DNA of 64,000 bases from Paracoccus marcusii (GTDB taxonomy: Bacteria > Pseudomonadota > Alphaproteobacteria > Rhodobacterales > Rhodobacteraceae): the NCBI RefSeq assembly GCF_028621715.1, contig NZ_CP117466.1, positions 1,002,501-1,066,500 on the forward strand, read 5' to 3'. The notes beneath the pieces are model-generated. The model ran no database searches. It saw nothing but the letters and a program-made list of their open reading frames with translations, and was not told the DNA's origin. Below are positions 37,858 to 48,151 of the stretch, in pieces (position 1 is the first letter of the stretch; each line of letters begins with the position of its first letter). The translations under genes and the position numbers were made by a program.

Positions 37858-40692
37858 CTATTCGGCAGCCTCGGCATAGGCTTCCAGCGGCGGGCAGGTG
37901 CAGATCAGGTTGCGGTCGCCATGGGCGTTGTCCACACGCCCGACCGGCGGCCAGTACTTGTCCACGCGGAACGCACCTGCCGGGAAACAGCCCTGTTCGC
38001 GCGAATAGGGGCGGTCCCAATCGCGGACCAGATCCTCGACCGTATGCGGCGCGTGGCGCAGCGGGCTTTGATCCGCGGCAATGCGACCCTCGGCCACGTC
38101 GGTGATCTCGTCGCGGATGGCCAGCAGCGCGGTGATGAAGCGGTCGATCTCGGCCTTGGTCTCGCTCTCGGTCGGCTCGACCATCAGCGTGCCGCTGACC
38201 GGCCAGCTCATCGTGGGGGCGTGGAAGCCGTTGTCGATCAGCCGCTTGGCGATGTCGTCCACCGTCACGCCATGCTCGGCAAAGGGCCGCGTGTCGATGA
38301 TGCACTCATGCGCCACCCGACCGCGATTGCCCATGAACAGGATCGGATAGGCCCCGGCCAGCCGCGCCGCGATATAGTTCGCGTTCAGGATGGCCACGCG
38401 CGTGGCCTGGGTCAGGCCCTTGCCGCCCATCATCAGGCAATAGGCCCAGCTGATCAGCAGGATCGACGCCGACCCATAGGGCGCCGCGCTGACCGCGCCT
38501 TCGCCGCCCTGCGGATCGCCGGGCAGGAAGGGCGCCAGATGCGCCTTGACCCCGATCGGCCCCATGCCGGGGCCGCCGCCGCCATGCGGGATGGCGAAGG
38601 TCTTGTGCAGGTTCAGGTGGCTGACATCGCCGCCGATCTCTCCGGGCTTCACCAGACCGACCAGCGCGTTCATGTTCGCGCCGTCGATATAGACCTGCCC
38701 GCCATGCTCATGCGTGATGTCGCAGACCTGCCGCACGGTGTCCTCGAAGACGCCATGGGTCGAGGGATAGGTGATCATCACCGCTGCCAGCCGGTCGCCC
38801 GCCTTAACCGCCTTGTCGGCGAAATCCTCCAGGTCGATGTCGCCGTTCGGCGCGGATTTCACCACCACGACCTGCATCCCGCACATCTGCGCGCTGGCCG
38901 GGTTCGTACCATGCGCAGACACCGGGATCAGGCAGATGTCGCGCTCCTCGCCACGCGCCTTGTGATAGGCCTGGATGGTCAGCAGCCCGGCATACTCCCC
39001 CTGCGCGCCGCTGTTCGGCTGCATGGAGAAGGCGTCGTAGCCGGTGATCACGCACAGCTTCTGGGTCAGGTCCGCGATCGCCTCATGATACCCCGCCGCC
39101 TGATCGGCAGGCGCAAAGGGATGCAGCGCACCGAATTCCGGCCAGGTGATCGGCATCATCTCGGCCGCGGCGTTCAGCTTCATGGTGCAGCTGCCAAGCG
39201 GGATCATCGCCCGGTCCAGCGCCAGGTCCCGGTCCGACAGGCGGCGCATATAGCGCATCATCTCGGATTCGGCCCGGTTCATGTGGAAGACCGGATGGGT
39301 CAGGTACGCGCTCTCGCGCAGCAGCGCTTCGGGGATCGCGGGTGCGGTCGCCGCCGGTGCCGCATCGGTGATCCCGAACGCGTCCAGCAGGCGAATGATC
39401 ACGCCCGCATCGGTCGTCTCGTCCACGCTGATGCCCACGCGGTCGCGGCCCACCTTGCGCAGGTTGATGCTGCGATGACGCGCGGCGGCCATGATGCCCT
39501 GCTGGCCCACGCCCACCTTGACGGTGATCGTGTCAAAGAACGCCTCCGGCGCGACCTCGGCCCCCGCAGCACGCAGGGCATCGGCCACTGTGACCGCGTG
39601 CAGATGCACCCGCTGCGCGATGGCACGCAGGCCCACCGGCCCGTGGAACACCGCATAGAATCCCGCCATCACCGCCAGCAGCGCCTGCGCGGTGCAGACG
39701 TTGCTGGTGGCCTTCTCGCGGCGGATATGCTGCTCGCGCGTCTGCAGCGACAGGCGCAGCGCCTGGTTGCCCGAACTGTCGATGCTGACGCCGACGATGC
39801 GCCCCGGCATCGCCCGCTTCACCGCGTCGCGGCAGGACATGAAGGCCGCATGCGGCCCGCCATAGCCCATCGGCACGCCAAAGCGCTGCGACGATCCGAC
39901 GGCGATGTCGGCGCCCATCGCGCCCGGCTCCTTCAGCACGCACAGCGCCAGCAGATCGGTTGCGACAATCGCTAGCGCGCCCGCGGCATGCAGCGCCTCG
40001 ATCTCGGGGGTCAGGTCGCGGACATGGCCATAGGTGCCGGGATACTGGAATACCGCGGCAAAGACCTGATCCGCCACCAGATCATCGACCGAACCCGTGA
40101 TGATGCGGATGCCCAAAGGCGCGGCCCGCGTCTCGATCACCGCAATGGTCTGCGGGTGCAGGTCATGGGCCACGAAGAATGCGTCCGCCTTGGACTTCGA
40201 CTGCCGCCGCGCCATGGCCATCGCCTCGGCCGCCGCGGTCGCCTCGTCCAGCAGCGATGCGTTCGCCACCGGCAGCCCGGTCAGATCCGCAACCATGGTC
40301 TGGAAGTTCAGCAGCGCCTCCAGCCGCCCCTGCGCGATCTCGGGCTGATAGGGGGTATAGGCCGTGTACCAGGCCGGGTTCTCCAGGATGTTGCGCTGGA
40401 TCGCGGGGGGCGTGACGGTGCCATAGTAACCTTGGCCGATCAGGCTGGTCATCACCCGGTTCTTGTCCGCCACCTCACGCATGCGTGCCAGCAGCCCGGC
40501 CTCGGACAGCGCCGGCCAGTCCAGCGCATCCGACTGGCGGATCGCCGCGGGCACGGTCTGTTCGATCAGCTGCTCCACGCTGTCGGCCCCGACCGCCTTC
40601 AGCATCTCGGCCATCTCGACCGGGGACGGGCCGATATGCCGGCGGTTCGCGAAATCGTCGGGGTTGTAGTCGGTGGGCGTCCAGCGGCTCAT
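37858..40692 (-). CDS. gcvP: Glycine dehydrogenase (decarboxylating), P protein
   Basis: 944 residues, normal for the fused bacterial P protein. It decarboxylates glycine with PLP and passes the aminomethyl group to the lipoyl arm of GcvH. The start at 40692 gives [23 protein letters not shown]. Visible: [33 protein letters not shown] entry (first 20 residues), [26 protein letters not shown], and the PLP-lysine region [20 protein letters not shown]. Third gene of gcvTHP. Confidence 0.97.
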   Translation of the reverse strand: MSRWTPTDYNPDDFANRRHIGPSPVEMAEMLKAVGADSVEQLIEQTVPAAIRQSDALDWPALSEAGLLARMREVADKNRVMTSLIGQGYYGTVTPPAIQRNILENPAWYTAYTPYQPEIAQGRLEALLNFQTMVADLTGLPVANASLLDEATAAAEAMAMARRQSKSKADAFFVAHDLHPQTIAVIETRAAPLGIRIITGSVDDLVADQVFAAVFQYPGTYGHVRDLTPEIEALHAAGALAIVATDLLALCVLKEPGAMGADIAVGSSQRFGVPMGYGGPHAAFMSCRDAVKRAMPGRIVGVSIDSSGNQALRLSLQTREQHIRREKATSNVCTAQALLAVMAGFYAVFHGPVGLRAIAQRVHLHAVTVADALRAAGAEVAPEAFFDTITVKVGVGQQGIMAAARHRSINLRKVGRDRVGISVDETTDAGVIIRLLDAFGITDAAPAATAPAIPEALLRESAYLTHPVFHMNRAESEMMRYMRRLSDRDLALDRAMIPLGSCTMKLNAAAEMMPITWPEFGALHPFAPADQAAGYHEAIADLTQKLCVITGYDAFSMQPNSGAQGEYAGLLTIQAYHKARGEERDICLIPVSAHGTNPASAQMCGMQVVVVKSAPNGDIDLEDFADKAVKAGDRLAAVMITYPSTHGVFEDTVRQVCDITHEHGGQVYIDGANMNALVGLVKPGEIGGDVSHLNLHKTFAIPHGGGGPGMGPIGVKAHLAPFLPGDPQGGEGAVSAAPYGSASILLISWAYCLMMGGKGLTQATRVAILNANYIAARLAGAYPILFMGNRGRVAHECIIDTRPFAEHGVTVDDIAKRLIDNGFHAPTMSWPVSGTLMVEPTESETKAEIDRFITALLAIRDEITDVAEGRIAADQSPLRHAPHTVEDLVRDWDRPYSREQGCFPAGAFRVDKYWPPVGRVDNAHGDRNLICTCPPLEAYAEAAE

Positions 40693-40728
40693 CCTGGCCT
40701 CCTTGCCGGGCACGCGCGGCGGCGGCCC

Positions 40729-40775
40729 TTCTTCTTTGTTCAAATATCCTGGGGGTCCGGGGGTGAAACCCCCGG
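40729..40775 (-). repeat. Intergenic hairpin element between gcvH and gcvP
   Basis: Perfect 8-bp stem CCGGGGGT (40757-40764) and ACCCCCGG (40768-40775), triloop. On the minus strand it is followed by a CCCCCAGGATATTTGAACAAAGAAG-like tail (40731-40755). From memory, hairpins with this tail recur between genes in many Rhodobacteraceae genomes. It could act as a partial terminator inside gcvTHP. Confidence 0.5.
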
Positions 40776-40789
40776 CCGGCGGTCGATCT

Positions 40790-41149
40790 TCAGTCGACCA
40801 GCGCCTTGTAGGCGGCCTCGTCCATGAACCCGTCCAACGCACCGGCATCCGTGGGCTTGATCCGGAAGAACCAAGCGGCCATCGGATCGCCGTTCACGTC
40901 GCCGGGGCTGTCCGACAGCGCCTCGTTCACCGCGGTGATCGTGCCCGCCACCGGGGCCGTGATGTCGGACGCGGCCTTGACGCTCTCGATCACCACGATC
41001 TCGTCGCCGGCGGACACCTCGCGCCCCTCCTCGGGCAGCTCGATGAACACCACGTCGCCCAGCTGTTCGCTGGCATGCTTGGTGATGCCCACGACGATCT
41101 CGTCGCCCTCGGCGCGCAGCCATTCGTGGTCTTCGGTGTATTTCAGCAT
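40790..41149 (-). CDS. gcvH: Glycine cleavage system H protein
   Basis: 119 residues. The lipoyl carrier of the glycine cleavage complex. It begins [21 protein letters not shown]; the lipoylated Lys is in [15 protein letters not shown] near residue 60. Ends [12 protein letters not shown]. It lies between gcvT (11-bp gap) and gcvP. Confidence 0.96.
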   Translation of the reverse strand: MLKYTEDHEWLRAEGDEIVVGITKHASEQLGDVVFIELPEEGREVSAGDEIVVIESVKAASDITAPVAGTITAVNEALSDSPGDVNGDPMAAWFFRIKPTDAGALDGFMDEAAYKALVD

Positions 41150-41160
41150 GATCAGGTCCT

Positions 41161-42276
41161 TCAGCGTTTATAGGATGGGGTGACGAAGGGCAGGGCGCAG
41201 ACCGTCAGGGGCACGCGCTTGCCGCGCAGCTCCGCCTGGATCGTGGCGCCCTCGGGGATGTCGGCGGGAATGCGGGCCATGGCGATCGGGCCGCCCACAG
41301 ACGGCCCGAAGCCGCCCGAACCGACCGTCCCGATGGGCGTCCCGTCATCGGCGAACAGCGCGACCCCCTCGCGGATCGGTGCGCGGCCCTCGGGGCGCAG
41401 CCCGCGGCGGGTGACGGCGGGCGATCCCAGTTCGGCCAGCACCGCGTCGGCGCCGGGAAACCCGCCCGCCCGCGCGCCACCCGCGCGGCGAACCTTGGGG
41501 ATCGACCAGCCAAGCGCCGCCTGCGCGGGCGTCACGCCCCCGTCCATGTCATGACCGTAAAGCGGCATCCCCGCCTCCAGCCGCAGGCTGTCGCGCGCCC
41601 CCAGACCGATGGGCGCCACCTCGGGCTCTGCCAGCAGCGTCCGCGCGAAATCCTCCAGCCGGGTCTCGGGAACCGAGATCTCGAACCCGTCCTCTCCGGT
41701 ATAGCCCGACCGCGACACCCAAAGCGTCGCCCCATCCCAGTCCAGCGCGGTGCTGTCCATGAACCGCATCGCCGCGACCCCCGGCACCAGCCGGGCCAGC
41801 GCCGCCTCCGCCTGCGGCCCCTGCAGCGCCACCAGCCCGCGATCCGTCACCGGCGTCACCGTTACGCCCGCCAGACCGCGCAGATGCGCGATGTCCTGTT
41901 CCGCACAGGCCGCATTCACAACCAGCAGGTAATGATCGCCCCGGTTGGCGAACATCAGGTCGTCCAGGACCCCGCCCGCATCGTTAGTGAACAGGCCGTA
42001 ACGCTGCCGCCCGGGCGCCAGGCCCGCGACATCTGCGGGGATCAGCGTCTCCAGCGCCGCGGCGGCGGTGGCCATGTCGCCATCGTCAGGGGTGACCACC
42101 ACCTGTCCCATGTGGCTGACGTCGAACAGCCCGGCCTGCGCACGGGTGTGCAGATGTTCGGCCATCACCCCCATCGGGTACTGCACGGGCATGTCCCAGC
42201 CCGCAAAGGGCACCATGCGGGCGCCCTGTTCGACATGAAGGTCGTAAAGACCGGTCCGGCGGCTCGTCTCGGCCAT
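41161..42276 (-). CDS. gcvT: Aminomethyltransferase, T protein
   Basis: 371 residues. Transfers the methylene group from the H-protein intermediate to tetrahydrofolate and releases ammonia. Starts MAETSRRTGLYDLHVEQGARMVPFAGWDMPVQY; also visible are LFDVSHMGQV and SRSGYTGEDGFEI. CAGGAGG precedes the start. First gene of the operon, 81 bp downstream of the riboswitch. Confidence 0.96.
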   Translation of the reverse strand: MAETSRRTGLYDLHVEQGARMVPFAGWDMPVQYPMGVMAEHLHTRAQAGLFDVSHMGQVVVTPDDGDMATAAAALETLIPADVAGLAPGRQRYGLFTNDAGGVLDDLMFANRGDHYLLVVNAACAEQDIAHLRGLAGVTVTPVTDRGLVALQGPQAEAALARLVPGVAAMRFMDSTALDWDGATLWVSRSGYTGEDGFEISVPETRLEDFARTLLAEPEVAPIGLGARDSLRLEAGMPLYGHDMDGGVTPAQAALGWSIPKVRRAGGARAGGFPGADAVLAELGSPAVTRRGLRPEGRAPIREGVALFADDGTPIGTVGSGGFGPSVGGPIAMARIPADIPEGATIQAELRGKRVPLTVCALPFVTPSYKR

Positions 42277-42357
42277 CTGGCCTCCTGCGTGTCTGCCGGG
42301 CAGCCGGCATCGGTTGGACGGGGAATGCCCCCGTGCGTCGATGCCCCCTCTGTCCGT

Positions 42358-42520
42358 GCCGGTGCCCCTGTCGGGACTTGGGCGCCTGAGATCGTTATCC
42401 CTTCGGCGGGCCTCTCGGCCACTCTCCAGAGTTCTTGGGGAAGACGGTCCTTTTGCCTGAGAGCTTGCCGGGGCGGCTTCTCCTTCGGCCCCGGCGCAGC
42501 GCCGGTGTCTCCCGAATTCC
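42358..42520 (-). ncRNA. Tandem glycine riboswitch
   Basis: Two successive glycine aptamers read on the minus strand. The first has GGGAGAC near 42511, GGCCGAAGGAGAA near 42484, and CTCTCAGGCAAAAGGAC near 42455, closing at AACTCTGGAGAG (42422-42433). The second has CGCCGAAGGGATAA near 42400, ATCTCAGGC and GACAGGGGCA near 42365. It lies directly before gcvT and should turn the operon on when glycine is plentiful. No clear terminator follows, so control is probably at translation. Confidence 0.92.
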
Positions 42521-42671
42521 TGCCCTCGGTGCTAGCCGCCCCCTTGCGGCAAGGCAAGACCTTTGTCGCAGCCGTGCGTCAAAGCGGCGCTTTCCGCCCA
42601 AGGGCCAGGCAGACGTTGACAGGCCGCACCCCCATGCGCATCGTCGCGGCTTGCCCCCGGACAGGTCGCCC

Positions 42672-44381
42672 ATGCCGCCCAAGTTCTTCCAGATCGGCTT
42701 CAACAAATGCGGCACGACCTTCATCGCGCGCCTGTTCGACCTGAACCGCATCCCGGCTGCACACTGGCTGGAAGGCGCGCTGGCCGATGACATCGCTTAT
42801 GCCAAGCTGACCGGTGCCCGGCCGCTGGCGCGATGGGCGGACAGCGTCACGGCCTTTACCGACATGGAATCGGTGCGCTTCCTGAACATGCCGGTGATCG
42901 AGGGATTCCGCGAATTCGTCCTGCTGGATCGTCACTATCCCGGTTCGATCTTCCTGCTGAACACCCGCCGGGTCGAGGACTGGATCGCCAGCCGCTATCT
43001 GCACCGGGGCGGCGCCTATGCCCGCAGCATCGCGGCCAATCTGGGCGTTTCCCTGGGCGATCTGGGCGACATCTGGGCGCGGGACTGGGCCGACCACCTG
43101 TCCGCCGTGCGGGCGCATTTCGCGGGCCGTCCCACCTTCATCGACATCGACATCGACCAGGCCGCCCCCGAGGATTACCGCCGCGCCCTGTCGCCCTGGT
43201 ACGACCTGCCGCATCTGCCCGCACTGCCGGGCGCGGGGGTGCGCCAGGCCCGGCGCGCGAACCTGCCGCGGGTGCTGGCGATGATGCAGAGGGCGGTTCC
43301 CGGCACCGACATCGACCCCGACCGTCGCGCCCGGTTGGCGGCGCGCCTTGCCCGGCTGGCCGCGCCCGCCCGCCTGCGGCAAAATGGTACGGTCGACCGC
43401 CCGCCCCATGCGCAGGCGCTGTGCCTAGACATGGATCAAGGCCGCCTGCGCACGGCCGACGGGGCCGACCTGCCGCTGCATCGCGGGCCGGACGGGCGGT
43501 TCTACCTGGCCGCACAGCGCCCCGGCCTTCTGCGCGCGGCGGCGGTGGCCAATGACATCGCCGCGTTGACAGATCGGGGGCGGTACTGGCTGGACATGCG
43601 CCCCGCGACCTTCGCGGGCAGCGGACCGGACGATCCCGCCGACGTTCCGCTGATCGCCAGCCTGCGCCGCACGGGGGCGCGCAACGTGTTCCTGTGGCCC
43701 GCGCCCTGGCTGCACCGCATCGGCAATAACGGCTTTCCAGGCGCACCCGCGGGCGATGACCCCGCATGGCAGGACCGCGCCGACGTGGCGGGGTGGCGCG
43801 GAACGCTGTCCGGCCATCACGACCGCCTGACGGCCGAGGGCGCGATCACCGCCCTGCTGACCAGCGCACCAGGGTCCGACGCGTTCGAGCAGGCGGTCGA
43901 TGCCTTGCCGAGGATGTCGCGCTGGCGGTTCCTGGCCGATCATGCAGGGCGCGACGGCGTCGACCTGGCGCTGATCCCCGATGCGCGGGTCGCGCGGGCG
44001 CTGGACCGCGCGGGACTGCGCCCGCCTGCGCCGCAGGCGCCGCCCCGGCCGCCGCGCCACGCCCTGTGCCTGTCCGGCTCCGAGGGGGATGCCGACCTCC
44101 TGCCCCTGGCCAACAGCCATGCGGTGGTGATCCGCCAGGATGACGGCTGGGAAAGCTTTGCGGGGCGGCTGTTCCGGCCCTGGGTCCACGTCATTCCGAT
44201 GGCGCAGGACGAGTCCGACCTGCCGGACCGGCTGGCCTGGGCCCGCGCAAACCCGGACGCCTGCCGGCAGATGTCGCGCAAGGCGCGCAGGCTGTGCCAT
44301 GCCTTGGCCGATCCTGCCGGGCGCAGGCTGCATCTGGCACAGGTGCTGGCCGATTACCGCCGCGCCACGGGCCAGGACTAG
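42672..44381 (+). CDS. Sulfotransferase-like/GT90-like fusion protein
   Basis: 569 residues. The N-terminal part (about 1-200) looks like a sulfotransferase: FFQIGFNKCGTTFIARLFDL at the start is the PAPS 5-prime phosphosulfate loop, with FLLNTRRVEDWIASRYL mid-domain. The C-terminal part (about 330-565) resembles the CAP10/GT90 glycosyltransferase fold: MSRWRFLADHAGRDGVDLALI, LCLSGSEGDADLLPLANSHAV, and ESFAGRLFRPWVHVIPMAQDESDL. It may modify a surface polysaccharide. No signal peptide. The start at 42672 fits the PAPS motif. Its stop shares a CTAG with the converging ABC gene. The assignments are by pattern recognition. Confidence 0.72.
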   Translation: MPPKFFQIGFNKCGTTFIARLFDLNRIPAAHWLEGALADDIAYAKLTGARPLARWADSVTAFTDMESVRFLNMPVIEGFREFVLLDRHYPGSIFLLNTRRVEDWIASRYLHRGGAYARSIAANLGVSLGDLGDIWARDWADHLSAVRAHFAGRPTFIDIDIDQAAPEDYRRALSPWYDLPHLPALPGAGVRQARRANLPRVLAMMQRAVPGTDIDPDRRARLAARLARLAAPARLRQNGTVDRPPHAQALCLDMDQGRLRTADGADLPLHRGPDGRFYLAAQRPGLLRAAAVANDIAALTDRGRYWLDMRPATFAGSGPDDPADVPLIASLRRTGARNVFLWPAPWLHRIGNNGFPGAPAGDDPAWQDRADVAGWRGTLSGHHDRLTAEGAITALLTSAPGSDAFEQAVDALPRMSRWRFLADHAGRDGVDLALIPDARVARALDRAGLRPPAPQAPPRPPRHALCLSGSEGDADLLPLANSHAVVIRQDDGWESFAGRLFRPWVHVIPMAQDESDLPDRLAWARANPDACRQMSRKARRLCHALADPAGRRLHLAQVLADYRRATGQD

Positions 44382-45457
44382 CGGCGCGGAAAGACGAAGA
44401 CCCGGTCGCGGCGCAGCATCAGCCACATCGGCGTCCCGGCAGGCGGCAGGAACACCCCCGGCACCGTCGCGTTCAGCGCGATGCCGCCCGCATCGGTCGC
44501 GAACTCGACCAGCGATTCGCGACCCAGATAGCGGGCCCGCGTGACCCGCGCCAGCGCGGCGCTGCCGTTTTCGGCGGTGGGGGCGGGGCCCTGTCCGGCG
44601 CGGTCGAAATCCATCTTCAGGTGCTGGGGCCGGATGACGATGTCGACCTCTGCCCCCTCGGGCAGGCCGGGGGTCAGGAACTGGCCGAAGGGCGTGTCGG
44701 TCAGCGCGCCCTGCACCCGTCCCGTCAGCACGTTGATGTCGCTGAAGAACCCCGCCGCCAGCCGGTCCACCGGCGCGTTGTAGAGGTTGTAGGGCGCACC
44801 CTGCTGCACGATCCGGCCCCCCCGCATCAGCAGGATCTGGTCGGCCATCCGCATCGCCTCGTGCGGCTCGTGGGTGACCAGCAGGACGGCGGTGCCCTCA
44901 TCCTTCAGCAGGGCCAGCGTCTCGTCGCGGATGCCGTCGCGCAGGCGCTCGTCCAGGCCGCTGAACGGCTCGTCCATCAACAGGACGCGCGGCCGCGGGG
45001 CCAGGGCGCGCGCCAGGGCCACGCGCTGCTGCTCTCCGCCGGACAGCTCATGCGGGTAGCTGTCGATATGGGCGGTCATGCGCACGCGGTCCAGCAGCTC
45101 GGCCACGCGGTCGCGGTTGGCCTTCCAGCCGCCGGCCAGGCCGAATGCCACGTTCTCGCGCACGGGCAGATGCGGGAACAGCGCGAAGTCCTGGAACATC
45201 AGCCCGATCGCGCGGCGTTCGGGCGGGATGCGGAACTGGGTGTCGCAGACCAGCTGGCCGTCAACGAAGATCCGCCCCCGGTCCTGCATGTCGACGCCCG
45301 CCACGATGCGCAGCGTGGTCGATTTGCCGCAGCCCGACGGGCCCAGCAGGCAGGCCACCTGGCCCGCCTCGACCTGGAAGCTGACATCGTCCACCACCGC
45401 ATGGCCGTCGAATCGGCGGGTCAGTCCCTGAACTTCCAGGCGGGGGGGCACGGTCAC
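44378..45457 (-). CDS. ABC transporter ATP-binding protein (iron/polyamine type)
   Basis: 359 residues from a GTG at 45457 (AAGGA upstream). Walker A GPSGCGKST near 40, signature LSGGEQQRVALARAL, Walker B VLLMDEPFSGLD, H-loop VTHEPHEA, and a TOBE domain at the C-terminus. It resembles FbpC/PotA-class ATPases for ferric iron or polyamine import. No permease or binding-protein gene is adjacent, so its partners must be elsewhere. It converges on the fusion gene with overlapping stops (4 bp). Confidence 0.85.
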   Translation of the reverse strand: MTVPPRLEVQGLTRRFDGHAVVDDVSFQVEAGQVACLLGPSGCGKSTTLRIVAGVDMQDRGRIFVDGQLVCDTQFRIPPERRAIGLMFQDFALFPHLPVRENVAFGLAGGWKANRDRVAELLDRVRMTAHIDSYPHELSGGEQQRVALARALAPRPRVLLMDEPFSGLDERLRDGIRDETLALLKDEGTAVLLVTHEPHEAMRMADQILLMRGGRIVQQGAPYNLYNAPVDRLAAGFFSDINVLTGRVQGALTDTPFGQFLTPGLPEGAEVDIVIRPQHLKMDFDRAGQGPAPTAENGSAALARVTRARYLGRESLVEFATDAGGIALNATVPGVFLPPAGTPMWLMLRRDRVFVFPRR

Positions 45458-45521
45458 GGGCGATCCTTGGCGTTTTGGTCGGGGTTGCGTATCAGGCGCG
45501 CCCCCGCCTCGCAACAGGGCC

Positions 45522-46301
45522 TCAGACCGTGACGTTCAGCGCGCCGCCGTCCAGCAGCACGTTCTGCCCGACGATGAACCGCGCCTGCTGGCTGCACAGG
45601 AACGCGCAGGTCGCGCCGAAATCGGCGGCGGTGCCATAGGTGCCGGTGGGTATGGTCGCCTGCCGCTGTGCGCGGGCCTGATCGACGGTGATCCCCTGCG
45701 CGGACGCCACGCCGCCATCCAGGCTGTTGGCGCGGTCGGTCGCGTGGATGCCGGGCAGCAGGTTGTTCACGCAGACGCCCTTGCCGGCGACCTGGCGTGA
45801 CATGCCGGCCACGAACCCGGTCAGCCCGGTACGTGCCGTGTTGGACAGCCCCAGCACCGAGATCGGCGACCGCACCGATGCCGAGGTGATGTTCACGACC
45901 CGGCCCCAGCCACGGTCCATCATGCCCGGCACCAGCGCCTGCATCAGGGCGATGGCCGACAACATGTTGGCGTCGATGGCACGGATGAAATCGTCGCGCG
46001 TCCAGTCCTGCCAGTCGCCCGGCGGAGGGCCGCCCGCATTGGTGACCAGGATGTCGGCATGGCCCACGGCGGCCAGCACGCGGGCGCGGCCCTCCTCGGT
46101 CGTGATGTCGGCGGCGACCGGGGTGACCTCGACGCCATGCCGTTCGGCGATCTCGCGGGCGGTCCGGGTGATCTCGGCCTCGGTGCGGGCGTTGATGACC
46201 AGGTTCACGCCGGCCTCGGCCAGTGCCTCGGCGCAGCCGCGCCCCAACCCCTTGGACGCCGCACAGACCAGCGCCCGTTTGCCCTTGATCCCCAGATCCA
46301 T
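45522..46301 (-). CDS. Atypical short-chain dehydrogenase/reductase family protein
   Basis: 259 residues from the start at 46301, which places the nucleotide motif CAASKGLGRG at 13-22. NAGG is at 88-91. The serine region NITSAS (137-142) is present but the YxxxK pair is replaced: Leu152 and Ala156 occupy those positions, with Arg157 beside them. The family has a known sub-group without the catalytic tetrad. Possibly a reductase with altered chemistry or a regulatory pseudo-enzyme. It follows rpe after 137 bp. Confidence 0.85.
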   Translation of the reverse strand: MDLGIKGKRALVCAASKGLGRGCAEALAEAGVNLVINARTEAEITRTAREIAERHGVEVTPVAADITTEEGRARVLAAVGHADILVTNAGGPPPGDWQDWTRDDFIRAIDANMLSAIALMQALVPGMMDRGWGRVVNITSASVRSPISVLGLSNTARTGLTGFVAGMSRQVAGKGVCVNNLLPGIHATDRANSLDGGVASAQGITVDQARAQRQATIPTGTYGTAADFGATCAFLCSQQARFIVGQNVLLDGGALNVTV

Positions 46302-46438
46302 CGCGTTCTCCCTCTGCGTTCGACGCGCAGGAAACGCGGGCCGGGCGGCATTGTCAAACGCGATGACGGCGGCGATGCGCGGCGGGGCGCAGCCCCGCGG
46401 CAAGGAAGGGGCCTCGACGGCCCCGCCCTTGCCCATGC

Positions 46439-47122
46439 TCACCCCGCGATGGCCTCGCGGATCGCGCGCATGTTCGCGCCATAGACGTCGGGCCGGTCCA
46501 CCGACCCGCCCTTGAAGACCGCCGATCCCGCGACCAGCACGTCGGCCCCGGCCTGCGCCACCAGCGGCGCCGTCGCCGGGTCCACCCCGCCGTCCACCTG
46601 GATATGGATCGGCCGATCGCCGATCATCCCGCGCAGGCGGGCGATCTTGTCGACCTGGCTGTGGATGAACTTCTGCCCGCCGAAACCGGGGTTCACCGTC
46701 ATCACCAGCACCATGTCGCACAGGTCCAGCAGGTATTCGACCGCCTCGACCGGGGTGCCGGGGTTCAGCGCGATCCCGGCCATTTTGCCCGTCGCGCGGA
46801 TCGCCTGCAGGGTGCGGTGCGGATGCGGCCCGGCCTCGATATGGGCGGTGATCATGTCGGCCCCCGCCTCGGCATAGGCCTCGATATAGGCGTCGACCGG
46901 CGCGATCATCAGATGCACGTCCATGACCGTCTTGACATGCGGGCGGAACGCCTTGACCGCCGGGGGGCCGAAGGTCAGGTTCGGCACGAAATGCCCGTCC
47001 ATCACGTCGACATGGACCCAGTCGGCGCCCTGCGCCTCGATGGCGCGGATCTCGGCCCCGAAATTGGCGAAATCGGCGGACAGGATCGATGGGGCGATCT
47101 TGATCGTGCGGTCGAAATCCAT
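46439..47122 (-). CDS. rpe: Ribulose-phosphate 3-epimerase
   Basis: 227 residues; interconverts ribulose 5-phosphate and xylulose 5-phosphate for the Calvin and pentose-phosphate routes (cbbE in cbb operons). TIM barrel with [14 protein letters not shown], the metal/catalytic residues in [17 protein letters not shown] and [20 protein letters not shown] and [13 protein letters not shown]. Last of the cbbFPLSX-rpe run. Confidence 0.96.
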   Translation of the reverse strand: MDFDRTIKIAPSILSADFANFGAEIRAIEAQGADWVHVDVMDGHFVPNLTFGPPAVKAFRPHVKTVMDVHLMIAPVDAYIEAYAEAGADMITAHIEAGPHPHRTLQAIRATGKMAGIALNPGTPVEAVEYLLDLCDMVLVMTVNPGFGGQKFIHSQVDKIARLRGMIGDRPIHIQVDGGVDPATAPLVAQAGADVLVAGSAVFKGGSVDRPDVYGANMRAIREAIAG

Positions 47123-47150
47123 GGCGCTCTCCAGTCTGTTCGGGCGGGGT

Positions 47151-48077
47151 TCACTCCGCTGCGGCCTGCCTGCTGGCGCGGTCCACGTCAAGACCGCCGT
47201 CGAAGACCCGGCTGGCGCGGATGTCCGGCGCGCTCAGCGTGGACAGGGCGGCGGCGTCCAGCGGCCCCTGCGCCTCGGTGAACAGACGGTTCGCCTGCCG
47301 CAGCCGGGCGCGGTCCAGCGCGTTCCGGATCGACCGGGCGTTCGCGAAATGCGGCTGCGTGCGCCGCGCGGCGATGTACTGGCCCATCGCGGTGCGGGCC
47401 GCGTCGTCCAGGCGATAATTCTGCCGCGCCAGCATGCCTTCGCAGATGTGCAGCAGCTCGTCGTCGCTGTAGTCGGGAAACTCGATGTGGTGGGCGATCC
47501 GCGACCGGAACCCGGGGTTCGAGGCAAAGAACCGGTCCATCCGGTCGCCATAGCCCGCCAGGATCACCACCAGGTCGTCGCGGTTGTTCTCCATCACCTG
47601 CAGCAGGATCTCGATCGCCTCCTGCCCATAGTCGCGCTCGTTCTCGGCCCGGTAGAGGTAATACGCCTCGTCGATGAACAGCACGCCCCCCATCGCCTTC
47701 TTCAGGACCTCCTTGGTCTTGGGCGCGGTATGGCCGATGTACTGGCCCACCAGGTCGTCGCGCGTGACGGTCACCAGGTGCCCCTTGCGGACATAGCCCA
47801 GCCTGTGCAGCAGCGTGGCCATCTTCAGCGCAACGGTCGTCTTGCCCGTGCCGGGATTGCCGGTGAAGCTCATGTGCAGCGTCGGCGTTTCGGTCGCCAG
47901 GCCAAGCCGCCGCCGCGCCCGGTCGACCAGCAGCAGGGCCGCCGTCTCGCGGATGCGCGCCTTGACGGGGGCCAGGCCCACCAGCTCCTGGTCCAGCTCG
48001 GCCAGGACCTCGGCCACGCCGCTGTCGGCAAAGTCCCGGGCAAGGTCGACATGGGTCGGGACGTCTTCGGTCATCAT
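47151..48077 (-). CDS. cbbX: Red-type RuBisCO activase CbbX
   Basis: 308-residue AAA+ protein that remodels inhibited red-type RuBisCO by pulling the large-subunit C-terminus. Walker [16 protein letters not shown] near 75, [27 protein letters not shown] pore region, Walker [13 protein letters not shown] and [13 protein letters not shown]. Tandem ATGs at 48075 and 48072 after AAAGAGG. It lies 74 bp after cbbS, as usual for form IC RuBisCO. Confidence 0.95.
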   Translation of the reverse strand: MMTEDVPTHVDLARDFADSGVAEVLAELDQELVGLAPVKARIRETAALLLVDRARRRLGLATETPTLHMSFTGNPGTGKTTVALKMATLLHRLGYVRKGHLVTVTRDDLVGQYIGHTAPKTKEVLKKAMGGVLFIDEAYYLYRAENERDYGQEAIEILLQVMENNRDDLVVILAGYGDRMDRFFASNPGFRSRIAHHIEFPDYSDDELLHICEGMLARQNYRLDDAARTAMGQYIAARRTQPHFANARSIRNALDRARLRQANRLFTEAQGPLDAAALSTLSAPDIRASRVFDGGLDVDRASRQAAAE

Positions 48078-48151
48078 GCACCTCTTTCGTGGAATGCGTC
48101 CGGGCGATGGGAGGACATCGCCCGGACCTGGCCCTGCGGAGGAGCAACCTC

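Noticed and set aside
35431-39975. A 1514-residue open frame on the plus strand
   Set aside because: It is antisense to the PQQ dehydrogenase and gcvP, has no domains, and arises from high GC with few stops.
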